Source: an uncultured Prevotella sp. (GTDB taxonomy: Bacteria; Bacteroidota; Bacteroidia; Bacteroidales; Bacteroidaceae). Taken from it: DNA of 5,600 nucleotides. The notes under the pieces were generated by a model, which ran no database searches, was not told the origin of the DNA, and was given only the letters and a program-made list of their open reading frames with translations. The DNA lies in the NCBI GenBank assembly GCA_905234355.1, contig CAJOHP010000209.1, positions 1-5,600 on the forward strand, read 5' to 3'. Positions 1 to 5,600 of this stretch are shown here, in pieces. Position 1 is the first letter of the stretch; every line of letters starts with the position of its first letter. The position numbers and the translations under genes were made by a program.

Positions 1-1
1 C

Positions 2-778
2 CGCCGGGAAACCGAGCAGTTGGAACTGATGACCGATACGGAAGAACAACGTCCGACGGTGCTGGTCGTGGATGATAACGAGAGTCTGCGGACTTTCATC
101 GCATCGTTGCTGAAGGATGAATACCGGGTCCTGCTGGCCGCCGACGGAAAGGAGGCGCTGGATGTGGCCGGGCGTCAGCTTCCTGACCTGGTCATCAGCG
201 ATGTGATGATGCCTGTCATGGACGGGCTGGCCTTCTGCGAGGCCCTGAAATCCCAGCTGGCGACCAGCCATATCCCCGTCATCCTCCTGACGGCGAAGAA
301 CATGGAGGATCAGCGGGCCGAGGGATACGCCTCCGGGGCCGATGCCTACATCAGCAAGCCCTTCAGCGAAAAGGTGTTGCTGTCCCGGGTCGGCAATCTC
401 CTCAAAAGCCGCCTGCAGCTCAAGCATTATTATCTGGAAAACGGCACCAGCGATGCCTCGGAAAGGGAAAACGATTTCCTGTCCCGTTTCCGTTCCTATG
501 CGAAGAAGCACTTGGCGGATCCGGACCTGAACGTGGAGCAACTGGCTGCCGAGATCGGCCTGTCCCGGGTCCAACTGTACCGGAAAGTGAAAGCGTTGAC
601 GGGTTATTCACCCGTGGAGGTGATTCGGATCATGCGGCTCAAGGAAGCGGAAAAACGGCTGAAAAGCACGGACAAGACCGTCGCTGAAATCGCCTACGAG
701 GTCGGTTTCAGTTCCCCTTCCTATTTCTCCAAATGTTACCGTGAACTTTTCGGCATCCTGCCGGGAACTTCCCGCTAG
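2..778 (+). CDS. Hybrid two-component system protein, C-terminal part (receiver + AraC-type HTH), 5' partial
   Basis: Phosphorelay transcription regulator, probably the C-terminus of an HTCS protein (periplasmic sensor, histidine kinase, receiver and AraC DNA-binding domain in one chain). Numbered from the TTG at 20, the receiver spans about residues 13-130: acidic pair in LVVDDNES (17-18), phosphoacceptor D61 in ISDVMMP, T91 in ILLTAK and K113 in ISKPF. A linker follows, then an AraC/XylS domain (about 155-250) with two helix-turn-helices (NVEQLAAEIGLSRVQLYRKV and VAEIAYEVGFSSPSYFSK). The frame is open to the left edge (RRETEQ precedes the TTG), which suggests the kinase lies outside the window. 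A stand-alone response regulator starting at ATG 29 remains possible. In this family such proteins usually control nearby polysaccharide or nutrient uptake genes in cis. Here the only visible neighbour is a convergent ABC transporter, so the target is unknown. Confidence 0.88.
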   Translation, partial: RRETEQLELMTDTEEQRPTVLVVDDNESLRTFIASLLKDEYRVLLAADGKEALDVAGRQLPDLVISDVMMPVMDGLAFCEALKSQLATSHIPVILLTAKNMEDQRAEGYASGADAYISKPFSEKVLLSRVGNLLKSRLQLKHYYLENGTSDASERENDFLSRFRSYAKKHLADPDLNVEQLAAEIGLSRVQLYRKVKALTGYSPVEVIRIMRLKEAEKRLKSTDKTVAEIAYEVGFSSPSYFSKCYRELFGILPGTSR

Positions 779-1491
779 AGAAGATTGGCGAGGGCGGGGA
801 AAGCCGCCCGAAGGACATCGGTACCTGCGCTGGCCAGGAAACGCCCGTCGCGGGTGAGGGCGAACACCCGGTCGGCCACCTGCAGGGCGTCGTGCAGGTC
901 GTGGCTGGAGAACAGGACGGCCGTCCCCGTCTTCCGGGCGACCTCCTGCAGCGTCCGCAGCACATCGATCCGGTTCTCCACGTCCAGGTGCGCCGTCGGC
1001 TCGTCCAGCAGCAGCACCTCGGCCCTCCGGGTCAATCCCGTCGCCAGGCACGCCTTCTGGAACTCTCCGTCGCTCAAGGTCGATATGTCCCGCTTTCGCA
1101 GCTCCTCGATCCCCAGCATCTTCAGGGCCTCCTCCATCCTTCTTTCGACCTTCTTTGAAACCCGTCCCCGCCAGTCGCTCTCCCGATAGCACCCCGTCCG
1201 CACGAATGCCTCGACCGTGAACCCCTTGACTTTGGGAATGTTCGTGGGAACCAGGATTGTTTTAGGACAGATTCCTTCGCTCCGCTCGGAATGACAGGGG
1301 GACTGTTGGTTGGAATGACCGTCTTTTGTCATTCCGAGGAGGTCGGAGACCGACGAAGGAATCTCTCTGGAAACGCCGGCAAGATTAGGGCCCGCCAGCA
1401 GCACGCATTCGCCCCGGGCCAGCTCGAAAGAGATGTCCCGGACTAGCTCCCGGCCGTCGTAGCCGATGGTAAGATGATCGACCTTAAGCAT
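775..1491 (-). CDS. FecCD-type ABC transporter ATPase with destroyed Walker A and in-frame palindrome insertion (probably non-functional)
   Basis: Cytoplasmic ATPase partner of a siderophore/heme/cobalamin-type importer, 238 aa. Most diagnostic motifs are intact: signature LSDGEFQK (139-146), Walker B VLLLDEPTAHLD (159-170), H-loop H197 in SSHDLHD, and the conserved segment VPTNIPKVKGFTVEAF (81-96). The P-loop is not. Where GPNGxGKST is expected the protein reads GPNLAGVSR (34-42), with no lysine, and residues 43-74 are encoded by an inverted-repeat element. One reading is that roughly ten residues between GPN and LAG (the rest of Walker A and the start of its helix) were deleted and the element landed just downstream; LAG is the usual end of that helix. 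The other is substitutions at the glycine and lysine positions. Loss of the Walker A lysine normally abolishes ATP binding, so this is likely a pseudogene that happens to stay open. The start ATG overlaps the permease stop by 8 bp (ATGCTTAA), which supports translational coupling. Substrate cannot be told. Confidence 0.85.
   Translation of the reverse strand: MLKVDHLTIGYDGRELVRDISFELARGECVLLAGPNLAGVSREIPSSVSDLLGMTKDGHSNQQSPCHSERSEGICPKTILVPTNIPKVKGFTVEAFVRTGCYRESDWRGRVSKKVERRMEEALKMLGIEELRKRDISTLSDGEFQKACLATGLTRRAEVLLLDEPTAHLDVENRIDVLRTLQEVARKTGTAVLFSSHDLHDALQVADRVFALTRDGRFLASAGTDVLRAAFPALANLL
1269..1364. repeat. REP-like inverted-repeat element inside the ABC ATPase gene
   Basis: Two imperfect palindromic units face each other. 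The left unit is AGATTCCTTCG (1269-1279), a 6-base spacer, then TCGGAATGACA (1286-1296). The right unit is TGTCATTCCGA (1327-1337), a 16-base spacer, then CGAAGGAATCT (1354-1364). Both 11-base arms are exact reverse complements between units, so the whole can form a long hairpin. The right spacer holds its own small palindrome GTCGG-AGA-CCGAC (1342-1354). The loop carries a third, degenerate half-site, TGGAATGACC (1311-1320). Units of the ATTCCGAGCGNAGCGAAGGAAT kind recur as dispersed intergenic repeats in various bacterial genomes (from memory), and their translation CHSERSEG is a familiar giveaway. The element is 96 bp, exactly 32 codons, so it does not shift the ATPase frame. No transposase or clear target duplication is visible, so it resembles a REP or MITE-type non-autonomous repeat. 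Confidence 0.8.
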
Positions 1492-1774
1492 GGCGCTGGC
1501 GGAGCAAGATGAGGAGAATCAGGGGGATGCCGATGAGGGCGAGGGTGGAGCCCACGGGGAGGGGGATGGGCCAGAGGTTGGCGAGGATGTCGGCAGCCAG
1601 GGCGAGGGTGGCGCCGGTCGCGAGCGAGCAGGGGAGGACCTGCCGATGGACCGAGGAGCCCGTGATGCGGCGGGCGAGGTGCGGGGCGACGATGCCCACG
1701 AACCCGAGCGGGCCGCAGAAGGCCGTGACCGTGCCGGTCATCAGGCAGGCCGACAGCATCGACAGTGTCTGGGT
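1484..1774 (-). CDS. FecCD/BtuC-type ABC transporter permease, C-terminal fragment
   Basis: Inner-membrane permease subunit of a metal-chelate or cobalamin importer, of which only about the last 96 residues are present; intact members run to roughly 330-340 aa with about ten membrane helices. Recognisable family sequence starts at TQTLSMLSACLMTGTVTAF and continues through the hallmark GPLGFVGIVAPHLAR, a segment that in this family lies next to the ATPase coupling helix. Two further hydrophobic stretches follow (LPCSLATGATLALAADILA and LALIGIPLILLILL) before the basic tail RQRHA. The frame can be extended upstream to an ATG at 1867, but that extension (beginning MNCDMGASG) is antisense to another gene and does not look like a permease; it is an artefact of the junction. 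The stop overlaps the ATPase start by 8 bp, the usual permease-ATPase operon order. Confidence 0.82.
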   Translation of the reverse strand, partial: TQTLSMLSACLMTGTVTAFCGPLGFVGIVAPHLARRITGSSVHRQVLPCSLATGATLALAADILANLWPIPLPVGSTLALIGIPLILLILLRQRHA

Positions 1775-1785
1775 GAAGGTGGCCC
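1767..1785. other. Junction between two unrelated sequence blocks
   Basis: Family-like permease sequence on the minus strand stops at about 1774. Family-like sequence of the zinc-ribbon membrane protein on the plus strand starts at about 1770. Both genes are therefore cut inside their coding regions, at essentially the same base, with their missing N-termini facing each other. To the right, in-frame ATA isoleucine codons become frequent (for example in ACC ATA CAG and GGC ATA GCA). To the left they are almost absent: none seen in the regulator, one in the ATPase. No transposase, terminal repeat or tRNA marks the spot. An assembly chimera is the simplest reading; a genuine rearrangement is the alternative. 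Confidence 0.65.
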
Positions 1786-2141
1786 GCGACCAGACCACGC
1801 AAGGATGGGCGCGCGAGTCGCAACTGCTGCAGGCCGTCTCGCCCGACGCCCCCATATCGCAGTTCATCGACTACTTCTCCGACACCCACCTGCTCTTCTT
1901 CCTCGCCTTCTTCTCCATCGTAGTGGCCGCCTACATAGTGATGCGCCAACGGCGACGCAACGCCATGCTGGTGCACTTCAACGACATCCGCTCCTTCTAC
2001 CCCATGCTCCTGGCCCTGCTCGTGGCCGCCTCGGCCGTGTTCTACAGCACCATACAGCTGCACAACCCCGAGTCGTGGCGCCACTACTACTACCACCCCC
2101 GCCCCACATCGGACTCTTCCTGCTCTCGGTGTGGTCCATGA
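1770..2141 (+). pseudogene. Zinc-ribbon membrane protein, upstream fragment (5' truncated, ends at a frameshift)
   Basis: First of two pieces of one gene. It begins abruptly at the junction with WVKVARDQTTQGWARESQLL, which looks like the tail of a bacterial SH3-like domain (GW followed by a polar residue). The linker VSPDAPISQFIDYFSDTH comes next. Two membrane segments are visible (LLFFLAFFSIVVAAYIVM and FYPMLLALLVAASAVFYS), separated by a basic RQRRR cytoplasmic-type turn. The good coding frame continues to about HYYYHP (2083-2100) and then degenerates to a stop at 2139-2141, while the matching sequence resumes in another frame. The start codon and N-terminal domain are absent. The resemblance is to zinc-ribbon/SH3 membrane proteins of unknown role in Prevotella-type genomes; no biochemical function is assigned. 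Confidence 0.6.
2096..2105 (+). other. Frameshift site in a C-rich tract
   Basis: The sequence is CCCCCGCCCC. Upstream coding uses codons starting at positions divisible by three; downstream coding uses the frame one base earlier, consistent with loss of one C. Adding one C gives HYYYHPRPHIGLFLL, a continuous hydrophobic protein. Confidence 0.6.
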
Positions 2142-2422
2142 TCATCGTGGGCATAGCAGCGCTCGACGACGTACGCAGGCAGCTTCCTCTGCCCGACAGC
2201 CTCATCTATTGTCTGGGACTGGCCGGCGTCTGCGCCTTCAACTACACGCTGTTCAGTCTGTCCACACTCTACTATGTGGGCTATCCGCTACTAGCCGTTT
2301 ACATCTGCTTTGCCCTGTGGATGCACTGGCGACACGGCCGTGCTCCCTATCGGTGCGGACACTGCGGAGAACCATTGAAAGCGAAAGGCATCTGCCCCAA
2401 ATGTGGAGCAAACAACGTATGA
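2102..2422 (+). pseudogene. Zinc-ribbon membrane protein, downstream fragment (C-terminal TM region and zinc ribbon)
   Basis: Continuation of the preceding fragment one frame over. It reads PHIGLFLLSVWSMIIVGIAA, then LDDVRRQLPLPDSLIYCLG, with about three membrane segments (near 2110-2160, 2205-2265 and 2270-2325). It ends in a four-cysteine zinc ribbon: CGHC, a 9-residue spacer with a glycine, then CPKC, followed by GANNV and the stop at 2420-2422. Such C-terminal ribbons bind one zinc and are usually structural. If an independent start is used, the ATG at 2138 is the first in this frame. Restoring one C in the C-rich run at 2096-2105 would fuse both pieces into a single protein with about five membrane segments. 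That makes a sequencing slip or a recent mutation more likely than two genes. Confidence 0.65.
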
Positions 2423-2468
2423 CACGACACATGCCGCCGTCCTTTTACCCCATTTTAACACTCTGATT

Positions 2469-2501
2469 TTTGCTCAATAGAAAAAAAGGTTGTACCTTTG
2501 C
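2469..2501 (+). promoter_or_regulatory. Bacteroidota-type promoter for the DUF4468 - small membrane protein - porin operon
   Basis: A TTTG (2469-2472) and TACCTTTGC (2493-2501) match the phylum's -33 TTTG and -7 TAnnTTTG elements, with a 20-base spacer. The region is the most AT-rich part of the window (it includes a run of seven A), and it sits 40 bases upstream of the ATG at 2542. This gives a 5' leader of roughly 35 bases without an obvious Shine-Dalgarno sequence, as is common in this phylum. The rest of the 119-base intergenic region (2423-2541) shows no clear terminator hairpin for the upstream gene. Confidence 0.75.
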
Positions 2502-2541
2502 ACCATCATAAGCAACAAAGCGAATAACAGACAAAGCTATT

Positions 2542-3144
2542 ATGAAGAGAATCATCATTGCACTGATGGCCCTGCTGCCCCTGCTGGCATCGGCACAGGA
2601 CAACGCCTGGGAGCAGCCCAGTGGTGGGGCCAACCCCGACCAGAAATACCTGAAGGGCGCCGTGCCAGAGGTGAACGGACGCGTGGCCTTCACCACCACC
2701 ATCCAAGCTCCCGGCAAGACGAAGCAGCAGATCTATGACTGCGTACTCGCCGAGCTCACCCGCATGACCAAAGAGCAGGGCCAGCTGGAGCAGAGCCGCA
2801 TTGTGCTGGCCGACACCACTGGCCACAGCCAGGTAGTAGGCAGCTATCAGGAGTGGCTCGTCTTCAAGAGCACCGCACTCGTGCTCGACCGCACGCGCCT
2901 GTTCTACAACCTCATAGCCAACATCAGCGACGGCCAGCTGGAGCTCACCATGACCCGCATCTACTATCTCTACGACGAAGAGCGCACACCCACCACCTAT
3001 CAGGCCGAGGAGTGGATCACCGACCGTTACGGACTGACAAGGAAGATGAACAAGCTGGCACGCGTCAGCGGAAAGTTCCGCCGCAAGACCATAGACCGCA
3101 AGGACTATCTCTTCAACAGGTTTTCCACCCTACTCAGCAAATAA
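2542..3144 (+). CDS. DUF4468 domain-containing secreted protein
   Basis: Exported protein of 200 aa, function unknown. An N-terminal signal peptide (MKRIIIALMALLPLLASA, then Q19) has a basic start, a hydrophobic core and an ASA-Q signal peptidase I site, so the mature protein should be periplasmic or outer-membrane associated. The body matches the DUF4468 pattern: an opening strand KGAVPEVNGRVAFTTTIQAP (39-58), the helix KTKQQIYDCVLAELTRM, then alternating strands through GSYQEWLVFKSTALVLDRTR and a FYNLIANISDGQLELTMTRIYYLY block. This last block resembles small TBP-like alpha/beta folds. The C-terminus is basic (KFRRKTIDRKDYLFNRF). It is the first gene behind the promoter at 2469-2501, with the next gene 27 bases downstream. 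The domain is known almost only from Bacteroidota; a binding or envelope role is inference. Confidence 0.85.
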   Translation: MKRIIIALMALLPLLASAQDNAWEQPSGGANPDQKYLKGAVPEVNGRVAFTTTIQAPGKTKQQIYDCVLAELTRMTKEQGQLEQSRIVLADTTGHSQVVGSYQEWLVFKSTALVLDRTRLFYNLIANISDGQLELTMTRIYYLYDEERTPTTYQAEEWITDRYGLTRKMNKLARVSGKFRRKTIDRKDYLFNRFSTLLSK

Positions 3145-3171
3145 CGCCTAAAGAAGTCACCCGGACGCCCT

Positions 3172-3420
3172 ATGACCTGGCAACAGCACAGCGAGGATAC
3201 CCCCATGCCACGCCACCGCCGCAGCCGCTTGGCTCCGCTCGGCAGTGGTGAAAAGCTGAACAGGGTGAGATGGTGGATCAATCTGGTGTTTATCATCGCC
3301 GCGCTCGCCGGAATGGTGCTATGGTTTGCACCCGGTTCACGCCAAGTGGCCACCTACCTGCTCATCGGTGCTGTCGTGCTGAAGTTTATAGAGGCAACAC
3401 TGAGAATACTCAAGCTGTAG
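3172..3420 (+). CDS. Small two-TM inner-membrane protein
   Basis: An 82-residue protein, not assigned to a named family. The N-terminal third is polar and basic (RHRRSR, 15-20). Two hydrophobic helices follow: about 34-52 (WWINLVFIIAALAGMVLWF) and about 60-78 (ATYLLIGAVVLKFIEATLR), joined by a short loop APGSRQV. Both termini are predicted cytoplasmic by the positive-inside rule. The start could be the ATG at 3172 or the in-frame ATG at 3205 (MPRHRRSR), and no ribosome binding site decides between them. It lies 27 bases after the DUF4468 gene and 56 bases before the porin-like gene, on the same strand with no promoter in between, so co-transcription is likely. Small membrane proteins of this kind next to putative porin genes seem familiar in Bacteroidales, but that recollection is unverified. 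Confidence 0.75.
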   Translation: MTWQQHSEDTPMPRHRRSRLAPLGSGEKLNRVRWWINLVFIIAALAGMVLWFAPGSRQVATYLLIGAVVLKFIEATLRILKL

Positions 3421-3476
3421 TACAACACGACCTGCATAGACCGAACTCACCTTTCTTCACCCCCGACAAGACCATC

Positions 3477-5600
3477 ATGCTCAGACCGCTCATCTTCCTA
3501 CTCCTCATCATCCTAAGCTCATGGTGTGCACATGCCCAGGTGTTTGATGAGGCGGGCAACGACGTGAGCGGCATGACAGGCGACAGCAACCGCAACAACG
3601 GACGCTTCAACCCGCACAGCAAAGACTCTACAAGTCACAAGAAGAATGTGCCCAAGGGCATCTATGTATGGACCGTCGACCGCAAGTTCGGCGACATACG
3701 GCCCACAGTGGTCGACACCCTGCCCCACCTCTTCACCCACACCACGCTGAATACAGGCCGCGAAGGACAATACAACACTACAGGCAACAACTACACCGCC
3801 CGTGAAAACCGCATCTTCATGGACCGTCCGGCACAGCACGAGTTTGCCCTGACCGATGCCTACAGCTACGTCAACACAAGGCCTGACGAGTGGCACTTCA
3901 CCAACACCCTGTCGCCTATCACCAACGTGTGGTACGACAACTGCGGCGACAAGAACTACGGCGAAGACCACTTCAAGGCCCGCTTTGCCGTCAATGCAGG
4001 CAAGAAGACAGGCATAGGCTTCGACATCAACTACACCTACGCCCGCGGCTACTATCAGAACCAGGCCACCTCCCACTTTCTCGGCACCATCTATGGCTCC
4101 CACTTGGGCGACCGCTACCAGCTGCATGCACTCTTTACCATACGTCACCAGAAAGCCACAGAGAGCGGCGGCATCACCAACGACAACTACATCACCCATC
4201 CGGAACTCTTCAACGAGTCGTATGCAGAAAACGAGATACCCAGCGTGCTGACTGACAACTGGAACCGCGACCACAACCAGCACTTCTTCCTGACCCACCG
4301 CTACAGCGTAGGGTTCTACCGCGACGTCCCGATGACCGAAGAGGAGATAAAGGCCCGCGACGAAGCCCGCAAGCAGCAACAGCTGCGCGAACAGCGGGAG
4401 CGTGCAGAGCAAGGCGACGACGAGAGCGCTGCCCCCCAAGGCCGGCCCGCCGACTCGCACATAGCAGCAGGACGGCCCGCCGGCGCCAAGATAGCAGGCG
4501 ACATGCCCGCAAGGCCGACGGCAGCCAGCGACTCCATCGCCGCCATGACTGACACGACACGCATCAGCGTCACATCGAAAGAACAGCAGGACAGCATCCT
4601 GGCCCAGCAAGCACTACAGGACTCCATAGCAGACAACATGAAGAAGGAATACGTGCCCGTGACCAGCTTCATACACACCGTGGAGTTCGACAACTACGAG
4701 CACATCTATCAAGCCTATCAGGCCCCCCGCGGATACTATGCCAACACCTACTTCGCCACCATCCCCGACGGTAGCTATCCCGGCGACTCCATCTATGACA
4801 TGACACGCCACATGCAGCTCAGAAACACCCTGGCCGTGGGCATGCTCGAAGGATTCAACAAATGGGCGAAAGCAGGCATCAAGGCCTTTGCCACCCACCA
4901 GTACCGCCGCTATGACATGCCCACGCTCAGCGCTGCCGGGACGGCCGTCGATGAGCACTGGAGCGAGCACAACATCTCCGTGGGCGGCATGATATCAAAG
5001 ACGCAAGGCCGCACGCTGCACTACAATCTCATGGGAGAATTGTGGCTCACCGGCGAAGACGCAGGACAGCTGAAGCTCGACTTCGCCACCGACCTGAACT
5101 TCCCGCTCTTCGGCGACACTGTCACCCTGGCAGCCAAAGCCTATTTCTACCGTCTCAACCCCGACTTCTTCTTCCGCCACTACCACTCGAAGCACTTCTG
5201 GTGGGACAACTCGCTCAGCATGACTACACGCACCCGTGTGGAGGGCAGCTTCAGATACGAGAAGAGCAACACCAGCCTCAGAGTGAGCATAGAGGAGATG
5301 CAGAACTACACCCACCTGGGCATGAGCTACGACTACTCCACCGCGACACGCGCCAACCTCAGCGCACAGGTGATGCAGCACAGCAGCAACCTGCACGTGC
5401 TCACAGCACAGTTCAGCCAGCCGCTGGCCCTGGGACCACTGCACTTCGACAACATCGTGACTTATCAGTCTACGTCGGACAAAGACATACTGCCACTGCC
5501 GGCGCTCAACATCTTCTCCAACCTCTACCTGCGCTTCCGCTATGCCGGTGTGCTCACCGTAGAGCTGGGCGCAGCCGCCACTGAAACCGTAGCCCAACCT
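3477..5600 (+). CDS. Putative outer-membrane porin (Porin_10 family), 3' partial
   Basis: Outer-membrane beta-barrel protein; 708 codons are visible with no stop, running off the right edge. Signal peptide MLRPLIFLLLIILSSWCAHA is followed by Q21, a standard cleavage site. The N-terminal part contains typical Bacteroidota putative-porin features: VWTVDRKFGDIRPTVVDTLP, a tyrosine/asparagine-rich NCGDKNYGED turn (155-164), FDINYTYARGYYQNQ (182-196) and ESGGITND (229-236). After FYRDVPMTEEEIKA comes a long hydrophilic segment (about 286-392) rich in Q, R, E, A and D, then a return to alternating aromatic strands (SFIHTVEFDNYEHIYQAY onward) through the last visible codon. Family members are large barrels, so perhaps 100-200 residues remain outside. 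Substrate is unknown. The gene is probably co-transcribed with the two upstream genes. Confidence 0.85.
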   Translation, partial: MLRPLIFLLLIILSSWCAHAQVFDEAGNDVSGMTGDSNRNNGRFNPHSKDSTSHKKNVPKGIYVWTVDRKFGDIRPTVVDTLPHLFTHTTLNTGREGQYNTTGNNYTARENRIFMDRPAQHEFALTDAYSYVNTRPDEWHFTNTLSPITNVWYDNCGDKNYGEDHFKARFAVNAGKKTGIGFDINYTYARGYYQNQATSHFLGTIYGSHLGDRYQLHALFTIRHQKATESGGITNDNYITHPELFNESYAENEIPSVLTDNWNRDHNQHFFLTHRYSVGFYRDVPMTEEEIKARDEARKQQQLREQRERAEQGDDESAAPQGRPADSHIAAGRPAGAKIAGDMPARPTAASDSIAAMTDTTRISVTSKEQQDSILAQQALQDSIADNMKKEYVPVTSFIHTVEFDNYEHIYQAYQAPRGYYANTYFATIPDGSYPGDSIYDMTRHMQLRNTLAVGMLEGFNKWAKAGIKAFATHQYRRYDMPTLSAAGTAVDEHWSEHNISVGGMISKTQGRTLHYNLMGELWLTGEDAGQLKLDFATDLNFPLFGDTVTLAAKAYFYRLNPDFFFRHYHSKHFWWDNSLSMTTRTRVEGSFRYEKSNTSLRVSIEEMQNYTHLGMSYDYSTATRANLSAQVMQHSSNLHVLTAQFSQPLALGPLHFDNIVTYQSTSDKDILPLPALNIFSNLYLRFRYAGVLTVELGAAATETVAQP

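Noticed and set aside
608..1192. Overlapping minus-strand frame of 194 codons spanning the regulator end and the ATPase.
   Set aside because: It is a shadow frame: R/G/A-rich translation without motifs, crossing two well-supported genes.
1269..1364. CRISPR repeat or intrinsic terminator as an explanation for the palindrome.
   Set aside because: There is no regular series of repeats and spacers, no U-tract follows the hairpin on either strand, and it lies within a coding frame.
1522..1570. G-rich run on the plus strand (several GGG to GGGGG tracts) that could form a G-quadruplex.
   Set aside because: Most loops are about 10 bases, and the runs are explained by proline, leucine and isoleucine codons of the minus-strand permease. 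There is no promoter or regulatory context.
1490..1770. Plus-strand open frames across the permease fragment.
   Set aside because: The minus strand carries the conserved GPLGFVGIVAPHLAR permease motif. The plus-strand translation there is low-complexity G/E/R sequence from a leucine-rich gene read backwards; only the part after about 1770 belongs to a real gene.
1775..1867. Extension of the minus-strand permease frame to an ATG at 1867.
   Set aside because: The added residues are antisense to the zinc-ribbon protein and lack membrane character. They arise from the junction and are not a native N-terminus.
3519..5597. Long minus-strand open frames (363, 118 and 200 codons) opposite the porin-like gene.
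   Set aside because: They mirror the real gene's codon frame. They stay open because that gene rarely uses TTA, CTA or TCA. The translations are valine/glycine-rich with no domain, and the plus strand has a signal peptide and family motifs.

Overview
The window looks like Bacteroidota DNA. The evidence is a hybrid two-component system C-terminus with fused receiver and AraC-type HTH, a TTTG-N20-TAnnTTTG promoter, little sign of Shine-Dalgarno sequences, a DUF4468-type protein and a Porin_10-type 'putative porin'. It is best read as two blocks joined near position 1775. The left block has an Alistipes/Rikenellaceae feel and the right block is Prevotella-like; both assignments rest on family resemblance and codon habits, not on a search.

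Left block (1 to about 1775). The 3' end of a hybrid sensor/response regulator (+ strand) converges on a minus-strand FecCD-type metal-chelate/cobalamin ABC transporter pair: a permease (only its last ~96 residues are present) followed by its ATPase, the two overlapping by 8 bp. The regulator and ATPase share a CTAG tetranucleotide that holds both stop codons. The ATPase is abnormal. Its Walker A lysine is gone, and a 96-bp REP-like inverted repeat (1269..1364, exactly 32 codons) lies immediately downstream of the damaged P-loop without breaking the frame.

Junction (about 1767-1785). The permease (reading leftwards) and a zinc-ribbon membrane protein (reading rightwards) both lose their N-termini at the same place. 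Isoleucine codon use also changes there, with ATA rare on the left and common on the right. This points to a chimeric contig or a real rearrangement breakpoint.

Right block (about 1775-5600). The zinc-ribbon membrane protein is also broken by a one-base frameshift at a C-rich tract (2096-2105). A clear Bacteroidota promoter (2469-2501) then precedes a probable operon: a secreted DUF4468 protein (2542-3144), an 82-residue two-TM protein (3172-3420) and a large outer-membrane porin-like gene (3477 to beyond 5600). The porin-like gene is the longest in the window; it has no stop before the window edge. Apart from the 119-bp promoter region, almost all of the window is coding.

I did not find a convincing new multi-gene system. 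The points most worth checking are the ATPase with the palindrome in its nucleotide-binding fold and the junction.
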